64,000 bases of DNA from Parapristionchus giblindavisi (taxonomy: Eukaryota > Nematoda > Chromadorea > Rhabditida > Diplogasteridae): assembly GCA_943737045.1 (NCBI GenBank), contig CALSFV010000217.1, positions 992,001-1,056,000 on the forward strand, read 5' to 3'. The position numbers and the translations under genes are program-made. The notes below the pieces were generated by a model. It did no database searches, was not told where the DNA came from, and was given only the letters and a program-made list of their open reading frames with translations. Positions 22,601 to 31,914 of this stretch are shown here, one piece after another; position 1 is the stretch's first letter, and each line of letters starts with the position of its first letter.

Positions 22601-25600
22601 GCTCTTCGGGGTATGGTTTTGGTATCGAGTCGTCTACAGAATAATTTCCTGGAATGACAAGAAGAATGCGCCTGCATTATTGCCAGGTCGATATTTTAAT
22701 TAGTATTCTTGTAAATCTGTTTTGTTAAATGGCGTTTAAGAAAAATCGAAGCCAAAGGATTTTAATAGCTCAATCGATAGATCTCGACGAGTGCTTTTCA
22801 ACGGTATTCTGACGCTTTTTCCCGGCTTTTTCCCTATGCACATCAGAGTCCTACTCTTGATAAATGTGTTTTCAAATCAATCAAATCAAATGCCTCCTAT
22901 GAACAATTCGACCATTCTAAATAGTTTTACTGTTGTTCTAGTACATTTCCAAATTATTTTTGCTAACTTTCGTGTATTCAATTTCATTATTAAATTCACA
23001 ATTAAGAGACCGGCTCGGTAAGACTCGAGCATGGTCCGGACATTCGCCAAGACTTTCGATCTGGGCCTCAATACTTTCATCATAGACACATACCGGGGGG
23101 AGACCAATGAAAGTTATAGTGAAAATGCCCTTGGGCTCAAACCCGGCTCACATATGTTTCATAAAATAAAAAATTGAAAAATTCATAACTTTTCAATCGT
23201 GATAGCTAGGACTTATATTTCTTTTTATTGTTGATTAACATGTCATGCACTCTTACAAACACAGCTGAACAGCAATATCATATCGTTCTGAATATGTTTT
23301 TTCATGTCTGATTTTCGAATTTTTCTTCTTCTATCCTCGTTGAATAGAGACGGCAGGTTTTGACATAGTGCATATTATAGCCCTGACAATTCTGTACATA
23401 GTGGTCACATTCCCGTAGAAATCCAAGTTACTGAAATTTTGAAAATTGCAACCGAATGTGAGATATGCGTAAATTGCTAAAATAGAAAATTAAATTTCTT
23501 GAAATTCGCAAGAGTAAGAGGTATCTTTATTATACCATTTTACTCGTAGTGATGCATGTGCACAGAAAAAATATACACATAGACTCAGACTACATTTTAA
23601 AAAAATTCTGAAAAATAATTATTTCATTTTTATTTTTTCAACCTTCACGTTGACTCGACCGTCAAGGCTAGTTGATTCGTAGGGCGGATAGTAGCTGATG
23701 GACGTCCGTTTGCGAAAACAACTACTCTGGTATTTCCAAACTAGAAGTTTATTTACGTGACGTCACAGACTAGTAGTTTACTGCTAGTTTACTACAAGTG
23801 AAAGAACATTTGACGAAATGTATTACCGTATTATACACCACCTCTAGTAAACTTACGTTTAACTAGCCGTAGACTTGCAAGTCTACGGCTAGTGAGAAAT
23901 ATAAGCAAACTACTAGTTTGAAAATACCAGAGTACCACGTGAAGAATCGTCGTTTCGCAGATCTAGAATTTATTTTTAAAATCATCAAACTTGAATATTT
24001 ATATGATTCTTTCATATAAATCGGTTGGAAGGTAGCGTACTACATCCAAAGCTGTACCATTGTTATCAGTAGGAGTATACGGTATTGAACTACCGTAATC
24101 GCCAGGAATCGCGAGCTGATTTTTTTTTACTCGACCCATGATTTTCAACCATGACCCCGGGTTCATGGTTGAGAATGGCCGAGGTTGAAAAATTCATGAT
24201 GATCCCAGACCACATACTATTTGGCATTATATCAACAGTGGGCCAACTTTTATTTTTATTGATCCCATAACTCGAATTACCGTAATCTAGCTACCGTATC
24301 CTATAATAATGTGGTGAAATTCTCGGAAAAATCAGGTGCGTACATTACTAGTACGGTAATTCGAGTTATGGTATGCGTAAAAATAAAAGAGGGCCCACTG
24401 TTGATATAATGCCAAATAGTATTTGGTCTGGGATCATCATGCATTTTTCGACCTCAGCCATTCTCGACCATGAACCCGGGGTCATGGTTGAAAATCATGG
24501 GTCGACTGAAAAAAAAATCAATTTGCGATTCCTGACGATTACGGTAGTACAATACCGAGCACTCCCACTGATAACAAAGGTACAACTTTGGTTGCCATAC
24601 GCCACCTTCCAACCGATTTATATGAAAGAAACATATAAATATTCAAGTTTGATGATTTTAAAAATAAATTCTAGATCTGCGAAACGACGATTCTTCACGT
24701 GGTAGTTGTTTTCGCAAACGGACGTCCATCAGCTACTATCCGCCCTACGAATCAACTAGCCTTGACGGTCGAGTCAACGTGAAGGTTGAAAAAATAAAAA
24801 TGAAATAATTATTTTTCAGAATTTTTCAAAAATGTAGTCTGACTTTATGTGTATATTTTTTTCTGTGCACATGCATCACTACGAGTAAAATGGTATAATA
24901 AAGATACCTCTTACTCTTGCGAATTTCAAGAAATTTAATTTTCGATTTTTGCAATTTACGCATATCTCACATTCGGTTGCAATTTTCAAAATTTCAGTAA
25001 CTTGGATTTCTACGGGAATGTGACCACTATGTACAGAATTGTCAGGGCTATAATATGCACTATGTCAAAACCTGCCGTCTCTATTCAACGAGGATAGAAG
25101 AAGAAAAATCCGAAAATCAAACATGAAAAAACATATTCAGAACGCTATGATATTGTTTCACTATAACATTCATCGGTCTCCCCCCGGTATGTGTCTATGA
25201 TGAAAGTATTGAGGCCCAGATCGAAAGTCTTGGCGAATGTCCGGCAGGGGGTCAAAATGCTCGAGTCTTACCGAGCCGGTCTCTTCAGAGCCAATCGATG
25301 AATATTTATCATCATCAATGCAAATGACAATAAATCAACAAAAAGGCTTCAAATGCACATGAATGTTTTATTGTTCTCTTCCTCGACTCTCATCTTAAAT
25401 AAGTCATCTTCGAGTTGTCCTAGAATTTCCTCGTCCTCATCTTTCTCAGCTTCTCAATCGTCCTCGAAAACGTCATAGTCCAACTCCGAGTCCTCCGACT
25501 CACCCCTCTTCTCTTCTCTTCCTAGTCGTGTTAAAGTTTACACTACTGATAAGTTAAAGTGTATTCTCGTTTCGGGTTTTCATAATCACTGGAAAACATA

Positions 25601-28600
25601 TCAACAAAAACAAAATCAGCAAAAGAAAACTGCGGCAAGGAGGATCGAACCCCTGACAGCCAAAAGTAAACGGCGACCTTTTCCACTGCACTTGCCAGCT
25701 AGTTGTTATGATGTTGATAGAAGAGTTCATCAACCAATACCTATGGATTGTGTATGAAACTACGCGAATTTTCCCAATCAAAATTTTTTGAAATACTCAT
25801 AACTTTCGAAGGCTACCACATATGAGGCCGTTTGAGAGAGAGTAGAGCAAGAGTGACTGGGGTCCGGTACATCAATTTTTCGAAAACATACGAGAAGGGG
25901 TTCTCAAGGGTGCTGATGACGATGGGCATGTTCATTTTGCACCTGGAGTCACCGTTGAGGCCAGACGGCGTCGCGTTGAAATCGCGTTTTTGGTGATTTC
26001 TTGTCATCTGATGGTGCTAACATTAACAGACCAATGTTTCCGGTGTAGAATTTGATGGCGGTCACGCCTCTCTAATTCATTTTTCATGAAAAAAATTGCA
26101 CAAGCTTCAAATATGTAACTTTTCTCAGAGGCAAAAGTGTGCGAGTGACATAGCTAGATCGGATCGGAATTACCTCAGGGTGCATCAGAAAAAATTTCAA
26201 CGATTTTGGTGAATAGACAAGCGAGATAATCAACTTTTAGTGAAGTAATCTGGTCACTGTAAGAGAGGCAATGTGCCCACTGACCTACCTGACCTATGGC
26301 CAGAGACACGAGAGAGTGTGGGGAATTCAGAGAACACGAGAGAGTGTTGGGAAAGGTAAGACGCGATCGAACGGGAGGAGAGACTCGAGATAGCACACTT
26401 TTGCCTCTGAGAAAAGTTACATATTTGAAGCTTGTGAAATTTTTTTCATGAAAAATGAATTAGACAGGCGTGATCGCCATCAAATTCTACACCGGAAACA
26501 TTAGTCTGTTAATTTTAGCACCATCAGGTGACAAGAAATGACCAAAAACGCGATTTCAACGCGACGCCGTCTGGCCTCAACGGTGACTCCAGGTGCAAAA
26601 TGAACATGCCCATCGTCATCAGCACCCTTGAGAACCCCTTCTCGTAGGTTTTCGAAAAATTGATGTACCAGACCTTGCTCGACTTTCTCGCAAACGGCCT
26701 CATATAGCGCGTCAGCATTTTGATTTGATTTGATTGATTTGAAAACACATTAATCAAGAGTTGGACTCTGATGTGCATGGGGAAATAGCTGGGAAAAAAT
26801 GTCAGCATACCGTTGAAAAGCTCTCGTCGAAATCTATCGATTGAGCTATTAAAATCCTTTGGCTTCGATTTTTGTTAAACGCCATTTAACAAAATAGATT
26901 TACAAGAATAATAATTAAAATATCGACCTGGCAATGATGCAGACGCATTCTTCTTGTCATTCCACGAAATTATTCTGTTGACGACTCGATACCAAAACCA
27001 TACCCCGAAGAGCTACAAAGCTCCAAAATCTGCCGATTTCGGATTCAAAAAAGTTTGACGTCGTCTCTCGACGTTGAAAATGAAGATATGCAAAAAAGCT
27101 CTGGCCACATTGTTAGGGACCCTATGGACTGCCGAAAAATGCAGTAATATGTGGGGGGGGGTCAAAAAATGTGCCAACCCCGGATTTTACTCGATTCTTC
27201 AGTGACACGCGTGATATATGTCGGTGGTGGCTTGGTAAGCGATTCAACGAAATTACTCAGACTAGTCGACTACTAGTCTATTTGACATCCCAAAAGGCAT
27301 CGACTACCACTTACTTCTAGACTAGTCGACTACTTATGTGGTTTCCCTCTTTGTAGAACCCAGCTGGGCGCGAAGTAAAGTATTGCTTGAGTTGAGACCC
27401 AACACATCCAAGGGACTTGAAGGTCCTATCTCGAAGGGCACGGGTCAGGCTTGCGAAAAGCTAGTAATCCGACGGGGCCAAGTCAGGAGAATACGGGGGG
27501 TGATGGAGAACCATCCATCCATATACGGCCAGTTCCTGCCTGACTTTATTGAAAACATGGTGACGGTGGTAATAGTGGTGATAATATACTTTTTTGTTCT
27601 TCTGACTTGAAAGATCGACTGCCTTCATCATATTCCGTAGTTGTGTGACGCACGTGGACTTGGTAATTGTCATGCCCTCGGGGAGCAGCTGCCAGCTGAT
27701 CACACCATCCATTCCCCACCACACTGACAGCATGGGTTTTTGGGTGTGCAGGTTAGATTTGGGGGCATCCTGTGGTGTCTCTCGTTCTTCAACCGTCTCG
27801 GCTCACCTGTGGTTGTTATCGTATTAGACCCACTTTTCATCCCCAGTTATGAGCCGGTCCAGCCATCGATCCCCAAAGTGGAGAGTGGGGTGGATAATGG
27901 AATCATCGATTCGACGATCAAGGTTGGTTTTGGTGTGATCATAGGGTATGAATCGACCGAGAAATTTTCACATTCCAATGGATTTCCAGTAGTCCTCGAC
28001 TGTGCTATGGTGGACTCGAAGTGTGATGACCAATTTACAGACACTTTGAAATCGGTCCGATTCCACAAGTTTCTTCGACGTGTCAAAATCCAACTCACGG
28101 GGTCTGCCGTTTAAGGAAGGAAATGTCGTTTCCTTTGAAGCGCAGGAACCAAGTCTTGATGGTGTTGTAGTGTGGGCATGTCTGTCATAAAAAATCTTCA
28201 GGAGGGTATCCGAATCCTTCGTTGTGGTGTCGAATAGGAGGAGGTAAAGTGGAACATGACGGTCGTGGAAACCACTAATGTCATACATCGTTGCACAACT
28301 ATTGCCTGACTGATGTGAATGGAATGGGGAGTTGTTTACTGCAAAGGCCCGTCACTGCTTGGTATACACTAGTAACGAGAGAAACCCAAAGTGCAACTGC
28401 GACACACAGTGGAAAGGCAAACATATGTGTCAAGACTTTCCCGACAACCTAATAGTAACTAAGAAGCTCTTGCCGGAGAAAGAAAGTATCGCAAACTGAG
28501 TGATGATAAGCAGTAAAACATCTAGGTTCTCCCAGCGCGAAAGTTGACTACGGTAAAAAAGGCGCTCGAAATACGAACGCTTCTGACTAGACCTATCATC

Positions 28601-31600
28601 GAGTTTTACGATTCGCGAAACTTGCCGAGATGGCTTACAATTGATAATTAGAATATCTTATATATTTGCTATCAACATGCCATCATATTTTAGTATCATG
28701 CTCTTATGAAAATGTTTGGTGGAATCCACCTTTAATTGTATTGAAAATAATGAGAAAAAACTTTTCAGGGGCGACCGAATTCATTATATCAACAGTCAAT
28801 ACGTGGGGAGATGCATAGAGAGATATGTCAAGGGGGGCATTTTACCGTTTGATCCATTTATGCCACGGAAGGAGATAAAGGTTATACATCTTTATATTTA
28901 TATTATAATAATTTTATGCGTTATACAAGAAAACGCGGAGTAAATAAATAAATAAGATAACAGGGTGATTAACGTATAATAACAGTGTTGAACATGAAGA
29001 TTAGAAAAATGAGCTAATTAGGTATCGGGATGAGACAAAAATCTTGTCAATTTTCACTCAGTTGAGACTTTTCTGGTTTTTTCGTTGCACGAAAACCTTG
29101 TCGTTCTAGGAAGGAAGCTAACGCTGTCCACACTCAACCAAAAATTTTCGTTTTTTGCGGTGATATTAATATTATCTGATGATGCAACGATCACAAGCAA
29201 TGAAATGTTTGAAAAAAAATTATTCATCGATGCGGCATGATGCGGACCCCCGCGGGCCGCGGGGGGGGGGGGGGCGTTTAGGGAGTGCGAACGTGCGGGA
29301 CTGTACACCTGTTTATTTGGTACGAGAATAGCCAGTCACGGCTACAATGAATTTCTATGTTTAGAGTGAGAGTATAAGCGAGATAGTATGTAGATCAGAG
29401 AGGAAGGAAGGGAGGAAAAGGGGAGTTGATTGATAGAATACACCTGCGTTTAGTAGCAGTAGCGGAAATTATGCAAGTACATTTTATACGCACAATAGTA
29501 ACATTGCTTTTCCAATGTTAAGTCGATAATTGAATCTGCATCTGAATATCACATAATTAGTGCGAACGTAAAGATTTAATAATTATTTAGTTGTATATTT
29601 ATTTATTATTTTAATGTAGTTTCTGGAACTCTTCGACAATGATGTACTATTCGATAAGGCTCTTGATTTTTATCGGATATTTGTTGTCGGTCATGAGAGG
29701 ATAATCAACTGTGACTCCACTGAACTAAGGTCAGAATGATTTTTAATTAAAGAACCGAAGAAAGTGATTTTTCTTAATTAGTGCGATTTAGTAAATAATT
29801 TATTTCTTTCTTTTTAGTGGGATACTTCTCAGAATATTATCAAGGTGTGCTTCAAAACTATCAATTATCGATCGGAGAAGTATATTAGAAAACATGAACC
29901 TTGAAGGATATGTGAAAATATTTGCCGAGGTTGGTTGGGAAATATAGGTAACGCTTAATTTGGACAAATAATCAGAGACGATGTGAACTACTCGGGAAGA
30001 AAAAACACAAAAAAACTAGACGAAAAAACTTCTGCGCTTCAGCCACGTTACTTTTCCATTTCACAAGTAAGCCAAATCAATTGATAGTTATGTTTTTTTT
30101 GTTTTCTGTAAATTATTAGAATAAAGAAATTCTGTTCCGAACTGAAGCATTAGGCTATAGTAACTGTAAAGAACACGATTATTAATTACGAATTTTCATC
30201 AGAAGACTCGGATACCGCCTGTCGACTTTTCGTGAACTTTGGTTTGCTGGAAGAAGCCTTCCGAGGGTTGGAGGTTAAAGAAGTAGCGGAGAAGATCAAC
30301 GTATGTGTTAGGGTTGCTTAAAGATGGAGGCCCTCGAGTTTTTTTCGTAACAAGACTGTTCGGGTAGAATGATAGAGATTTATCACACGAACCGAACGAC
30401 ATATTTCATACTTCGTGGTGATATGTTTGAAGCTTGTTCTGCGCATTGAAAGTCAACTTTTCAGGCAAGTAGAGAGTGCCTATCCGATTTGCATACTTGA
30501 CTCTCTCACTCTCACATTGTCACTTACGCTAATTTCCATACAATATTAACATTCACTCCCATTTTTATCGTTGCGGGAGTCAGTCATGCCAACTCATGGG
30601 TCTCCTTCTTTAAGTCGGATAACCGTGACCGTGACTGTAACCGCGAGAACGGGAGGTCTGGCTTTTTTGGCTTACAAAGAGTCTCTTTGAATTTTTTTTC
30701 TCGATGAGATATGAGTTATAGCTCATTTGAAAGCCATTTGTCTGTAGATTAAGAATATGCGCTTTACATGTGCCCAGAGAATAATTTTGCCCGAGTGGCG
30801 TTAGTTGGCGATCGATTTGCCCGTATTCGGACAAATGCTGTCCTGTAAATGGGAAAATCGCTGGTTTTTGGGATACCATTTGCCCGAATGTCTGACTCTG
30901 GTATTTCCAAACTAGTAGTTTACTTACGTTACGTCGCAGACTAGCAGTTTGCTGTTGTTTTGTACAAGTGAAACAACATTTGACGAAATACATTACCGTA
31001 TTATGCACTACTTCTAGTAAACTTACGCTTAACTAGCCGTAGACTTGCAAGTCTACGGCTATTGGGAAATACAAGTAAAATGCTTGTTTGAAAATACCAG
31101 ACGAAAAGCGACACAAGTATGGAAAGTTGGGAAATGTGTTGCCCATAAAAGGGCAAGTTTGCTCTCTGTTAGCATGCATACGTAAGCCAATCTCTTTTAT
31201 TGTACAGTGAGAGATATTAGAATTTTTTTTAATTTTCAAATTTTGTAATTCTTAAAAATGCAATACGATTTTTAATCTTTTCATTGAAGGTACTTCGATT
31301 ACTCGACAACATTGCCTATTACGTCCCATCAACGCTATCTCAATTTCTGCAGACTATGAGGATAGAAACTTTATTGTAAGCCTGCACTATTTTTTTAGAC
31401 TTGAGGATACTTATAATTAGTATTCGACTAAATCAAGCAATAACATGACCTTAATTAATACATTTATTGTAATATACATTTCTTAACATATACAAATTAC
31501 TCTCTTACAACATTCTTCCAACAGTATTTATCACAAAAATTCATAACACATTCGTTAAGCAGTTTTAAGCTTCTTATTTTTTTCTCGCACCGATCGAGAA

Positions 31601-31910
31601 ATAAGCAAAAATAAATAAATAAGTAAATTTTCAGAGACATTATGACGAAGTGTCCAAATACAGTCACTGCAGAGGGGTGTTTCCACAGTGTTCAAGGTTC
31701 TCTGGAATTCGAATCTGCTTATATAGCAGTGCGGATTATCGTCCAAGCTCTCAATTACGAATCTGATGCCAACAAGAAAAGCCTTTGCGAAACAAAAATG
31801 GTTTGTTATATTATTCAATCTGTTATTAGGATTAACGTGTTATGTAAGTTGGGTAATGAAAGTAGCACTTATATCAGAAATATGTAATCGTATTATTATT
31901 TATTATATAA
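13638..31910 (+). CDS. ZYG-11-like LRR/ARM-repeat protein, copy 1
   Basis: At least 15 exons join in phase: 13638-13853, 15373-15466, 15514-15671, 15789-15872, 16453-16658, 18732-18898, 21711-21874, 22096-22220, 28769-28880, 29620-29729, 29818-29929, 30120-30165, 30206-30300, 31290-31375 and 31635-31800, about 647 codons. ZYG-11/ZER-1 proteins are substrate receptors of CUL-2 ubiquitin ligases. Seen here: an N-terminal box-like exon (MCDLFAEATRISLFN), leucine-rich repeats (HLDISECENVSDISPLKGLP), and ARM-like repeats (DNIAYYVPSTL; SLEFESAYIAVRIIVQAL). The last exon and stop are uncertain (31878-31910 is one option), and ZYG-11 itself is nearer 800 aa. ATG follows ACTTCAG, which could be a trans-splice acceptor. 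The exon 3 acceptor has two in-phase choices (15505 or 15514). Introns of up to 6.5 kb are full of elements, yet no exon is broken. Confidence 0.72.
13854..14322 (+). other. Intron 1 of the ZYG-11-like gene, left part
   Basis: T-rich intronic sequence nearly identical to 48103-48571. No exon with both splice sites is evident. Confidence 0.4.
14323..15228 (-). mobile_element. 906-bp insert found only in copy 1, retroelement-like
   Basis: Copy 2 reads GATGCACCATACCATTCTT continuously at 48563-48583, whereas copy 1 has 906 bp between GCACCAT and ACCATTC. The insert reads best on the minus strand. It has an open segment near its start (EYKSFIDRAKQLIVTFK) that suggests, but does not prove, a reverse-transcriptase flank. 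A double hairpin with GAAGATGG and GGCCGAAAC motifs lies at 14405-14515 near its end. Relatives are at 2560-2665 and 40468-40575. A 3'-end retro insertion is the best guess. Confidence 0.5.
16193..16399. mobile_element. Family M MITE in intron 4
   Basis: Inverted ends CTCTGGTATTTTC and GGAAATACCAGAG. The centre is a perfect short palindrome around CCGTAGACTTGCAAGTCTAC. All three copies of the locus carry it (49538-49744 and, inverted, 34660-34868), so it predates the duplications. Confidence 0.85.
17055..17879. mobile_element. CAAGGGAAG foldback element in intron 5
   Basis: 825 bp with long inverted arms beginning CAAGGGAAGTCAGGTTGGAC and extending into CCCGGACTTCGGGATGGGAC. The inverted third copy of the locus (34001-34006) has the uninterrupted site, so boundaries are exact and the target duplication is TTA (right side now CTA). 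It is non-coding. A TGTGTTATTTTGTGT-rich stretch inside one arm breaks the symmetry. The termini and the TWA site resemble PIF/Harbinger-type transposons, which is inference. Confidence 0.88.
17885..18730 (+). other. Intron 5 remainder
   Basis: Non-coding sequence shared by the two direct copies and, up to about 18485, by the inverted third copy. An ATT microsatellite at 18486-18506 marks where the inverted copy's similarity ends. Confidence 0.5.
18917..19461. mobile_element. CAGTACAGCCCGG foldback (Tc1/mariner-type ends)
   Basis: 545 bp, almost entirely palindromic, with ends CAGTACAGCCCGGTCGTG and CACGACCGGGCTGTACTG and TA on both sides. It lies 18 bp after the donor of exon 6. The centre has a second palindrome (AATCACACTGGTCCGAAA). 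Its copy-2 partner is 52265-52808. The TA site and CAGT ends fit non-autonomous Tc1/mariner elements. Confidence 0.85.
19622..19886. mobile_element. Family T element (reverse orientation)
   Basis: It begins TTGAACGTATAATCAT and ends ACATTTTATACGCACAA, with TA on both sides (265 bp). The GA-rich GAGCGGGCGAGATGTAG-like core is an inverted version of that in the 10162-10440 element. A perfect counterpart lies at 52969-53233. Confidence 0.8.
19890..20360. other. Intronic, with short ATGCATGATCACGGAT repeats
   Basis: Several interspersed copies of CATGCATGATCACGGAT-like words occur between 19935 and 20075 in both orientations, suggesting a decayed small palindromic element. Nothing here is coding. 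Confidence 0.4.
20364..20470. mobile_element. Left end of a truncated family T element
   Basis: TATTGAGCGTATAAAAATCAC followed by family T interior sequence (TTCAGAAACTAGAACGATC). The right terminus is missing. Copy 2 has 22 extra bases just upstream (near 53704-53725). Confidence 0.5.
20540..21490. repeat. Half of an old large foldback, interrupted by a GGCGCACT element
   Basis: GTTCTCAAGGTGCTGACGAC, GCGTCGCGTTGAAAT, GAATTTGATGGTGATC and the GCAAACGGCC stretch appear here in the same order as in the left arm at 25860-26110 and the mirrored arm at 26400-26720. The element at 20596-20962 is inserted between CATGAT and TTCATTTTG. A C11 run lies at 21078-21088. Confidence 0.6.
20596..20962. mobile_element. 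GGCGCACTAAAAAA foldback MITE
   Basis: 367 bp with inverted arms GGCGCACTAAAAAAAGTGG and CCACTATTTTTTAGTGCGCC, extended by further inverted motifs (GGAAAACGG, TTTAGACCC, GAATTCAAATT). It has no coding potential. Copy 2 is at 53964-54330. Confidence 0.8.
23004..25285. mobile_element. 2.3-kb foldback with AAGAGACCGGCTCGG ends
   Basis: The ends AAGAGACCGGCTCGGTAAGA and TCTTACCGAGCCGGTCTCTT are inverted, and the arms stay complementary for about 1.1 kb each, meeting near 24250-24400. Only the left arm contains a family M MITE (23725-23932), so the right arm records the empty state. The target duplication is not clear. The copy-2 partner is 56370-58650. Confidence 0.85.
23725..23932. mobile_element. 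Family M MITE, boundary proven by the opposite arm
   Basis: 208 bp, CTCTGGTATTTCC to GAAAATACCAGAG. The opposite arm of the host palindrome reads GAAAACAACTACCACGTGAAG (reverse complement of 24692-24712), with one TA, while this arm has TA on both sides of the element. The insertion therefore postdates the formation of the palindrome. Confidence 0.92.
25365..25535 (-). pseudogene. Acidic protein-coding remnant
   Basis: The minus frame reads SEDSELDYDVFEDD, a stop, then EAEKDEDEEILGQLEDDL. Highly acidic tails of this kind occur in several transposase and nuclear proteins. The in-frame stop is present in copy 2 as well (58730-58900), so it predates duplication. I do not recognise the family. 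Confidence 0.35.
25622..25705 (-). ncRNA. tRNA-like segment, B box only convincing
   Basis: The minus strand contains GGGGTTCGATCCTCC with an upstream GGCAAGTGCAGTGG that could be an A box. Stems are imperfect and it lies in repeat DNA, so I read it as a tRNA-derived repeat core. The copy-2 partner is at about 58990-59075. Confidence 0.35.
27233..27332. repeat. 60-bp tandem unit with TAGACTAGTCGACTACT
   Basis: Two starts of a 60-bp unit (TAGACTAGTCGACTAC...CACTTACTTC) are visible. Copy 2 has two complete units at 60741-60860. In copy 1 the second unit is cut short by the mariner-like remnant. Confidence 0.6.
27333..28449 (-). pseudogene. Degenerate mariner-family transposase, only in copy 1
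   Basis: Minus-strand frames give, in order, the N-terminal motifs NGRPRELDFDTSKKLVESD and VHHSTVEDYWKSIGM (HTH region), MLSVWWGMDGVISWQLLPEG, GWMVLHHPPYSPDLAPSDY and a FASRPAGFYKEG-like end. These are hallmarks of mariner transposases. Frameshifts and stops separate the blocks, so it is dead. Copy 2 has about 66 bp of different sequence at this point (60813-60880), so the element is specific to copy 1 and its arrival was accompanied by loss of local sequence. Confidence 0.85.
28450..28640. mobile_element. Remnant of a CACGGCGG tRNA-like element, truncated both sides
   Basis: AGTAACTAAGAAGCTCTTGC to GCCGAGATGGCTTACAA matches the left part of the element at 60859-62092. Its left end was lost with the mariner-like insertion and its right end with a deletion of about 1.1 kb. 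Confidence 0.6.
28970..29495. mobile_element. Large family T element
   Basis: The left end is TTAACGTATAATAACAG and the right end is ACATTTTATACGCACAATA. The interior has a GGACCCCCGCGGGCCG stretch with a long G run (29262-29276). The copy-2 partner (62509-63390) is split by a family N element. It is non-coding. Confidence 0.6.
30301..31289 (+). other. Penultimate-region intron of the ZYG-11-like gene
   Basis: This intron has no exon of its own. It contains a family M MITE and GATTTGCCCG/CATTTGCCCG repeats near 30813-30890 that hint at another small decayed element. Confidence 0.45.
30896..31101. mobile_element. Family M MITE
   Basis: CTCTGGTATTTCC to GAAAATACCAGA, with the central CCGTAGACTTGCAAGTCTAC palindrome intact. 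It lies between exons 13 and 14 of the ZYG-11-like gene. Confidence 0.85.
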
Positions 31911-31914
31911 TGTA

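Larger units (their letters stand above)
22380..27205. repeat. Multi-kilobase nested palindrome in intron 8
   Basis: The outer arms 22380-22895 and 26725-27205 are inverted (e.g. GTCGAGAGACGACGTCAAAC against its reverse complement near 27050-27080). The middle arms at 25805-26160 pair with 26395-26720. A complete 2.3-kb foldback (23004-25285) lies inside the left side. The whole set is repeated at about 55745-60670. There is no intact transposase. Confidence 0.85.
11576..31910. repeat. ZYG-11-like segmental duplicate, copy 1
   Basis: From about 11576 to at least 30113 this matches 46187-64000 in the same orientation. The offset is 33.3-34.6 kb and varies as insertions accumulate. Exons and most nested elements are shared, so most element insertions predate the duplication. 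Differences include a 1-kb stretch at 12010-13025, a retro-like insert at 14323-15228, a mariner remnant at 27333-28449 and a deletion at about 28640, all specific to this copy. The segment beyond 30113 cannot be compared because copy 2 runs off the window. Confidence 0.92.

Noticed and set aside
29054..29308. A proline-rich minus-strand protein
   Set aside because: It arises from a G-run and GC-rich palindrome inside a family T element, and the copy-2 frame differs.
30610..31008. A 132-residue minus-strand protein
   Set aside because: The frame runs through a family M MITE and an intron of the ZYG-11-like gene, and it lacks any motif.
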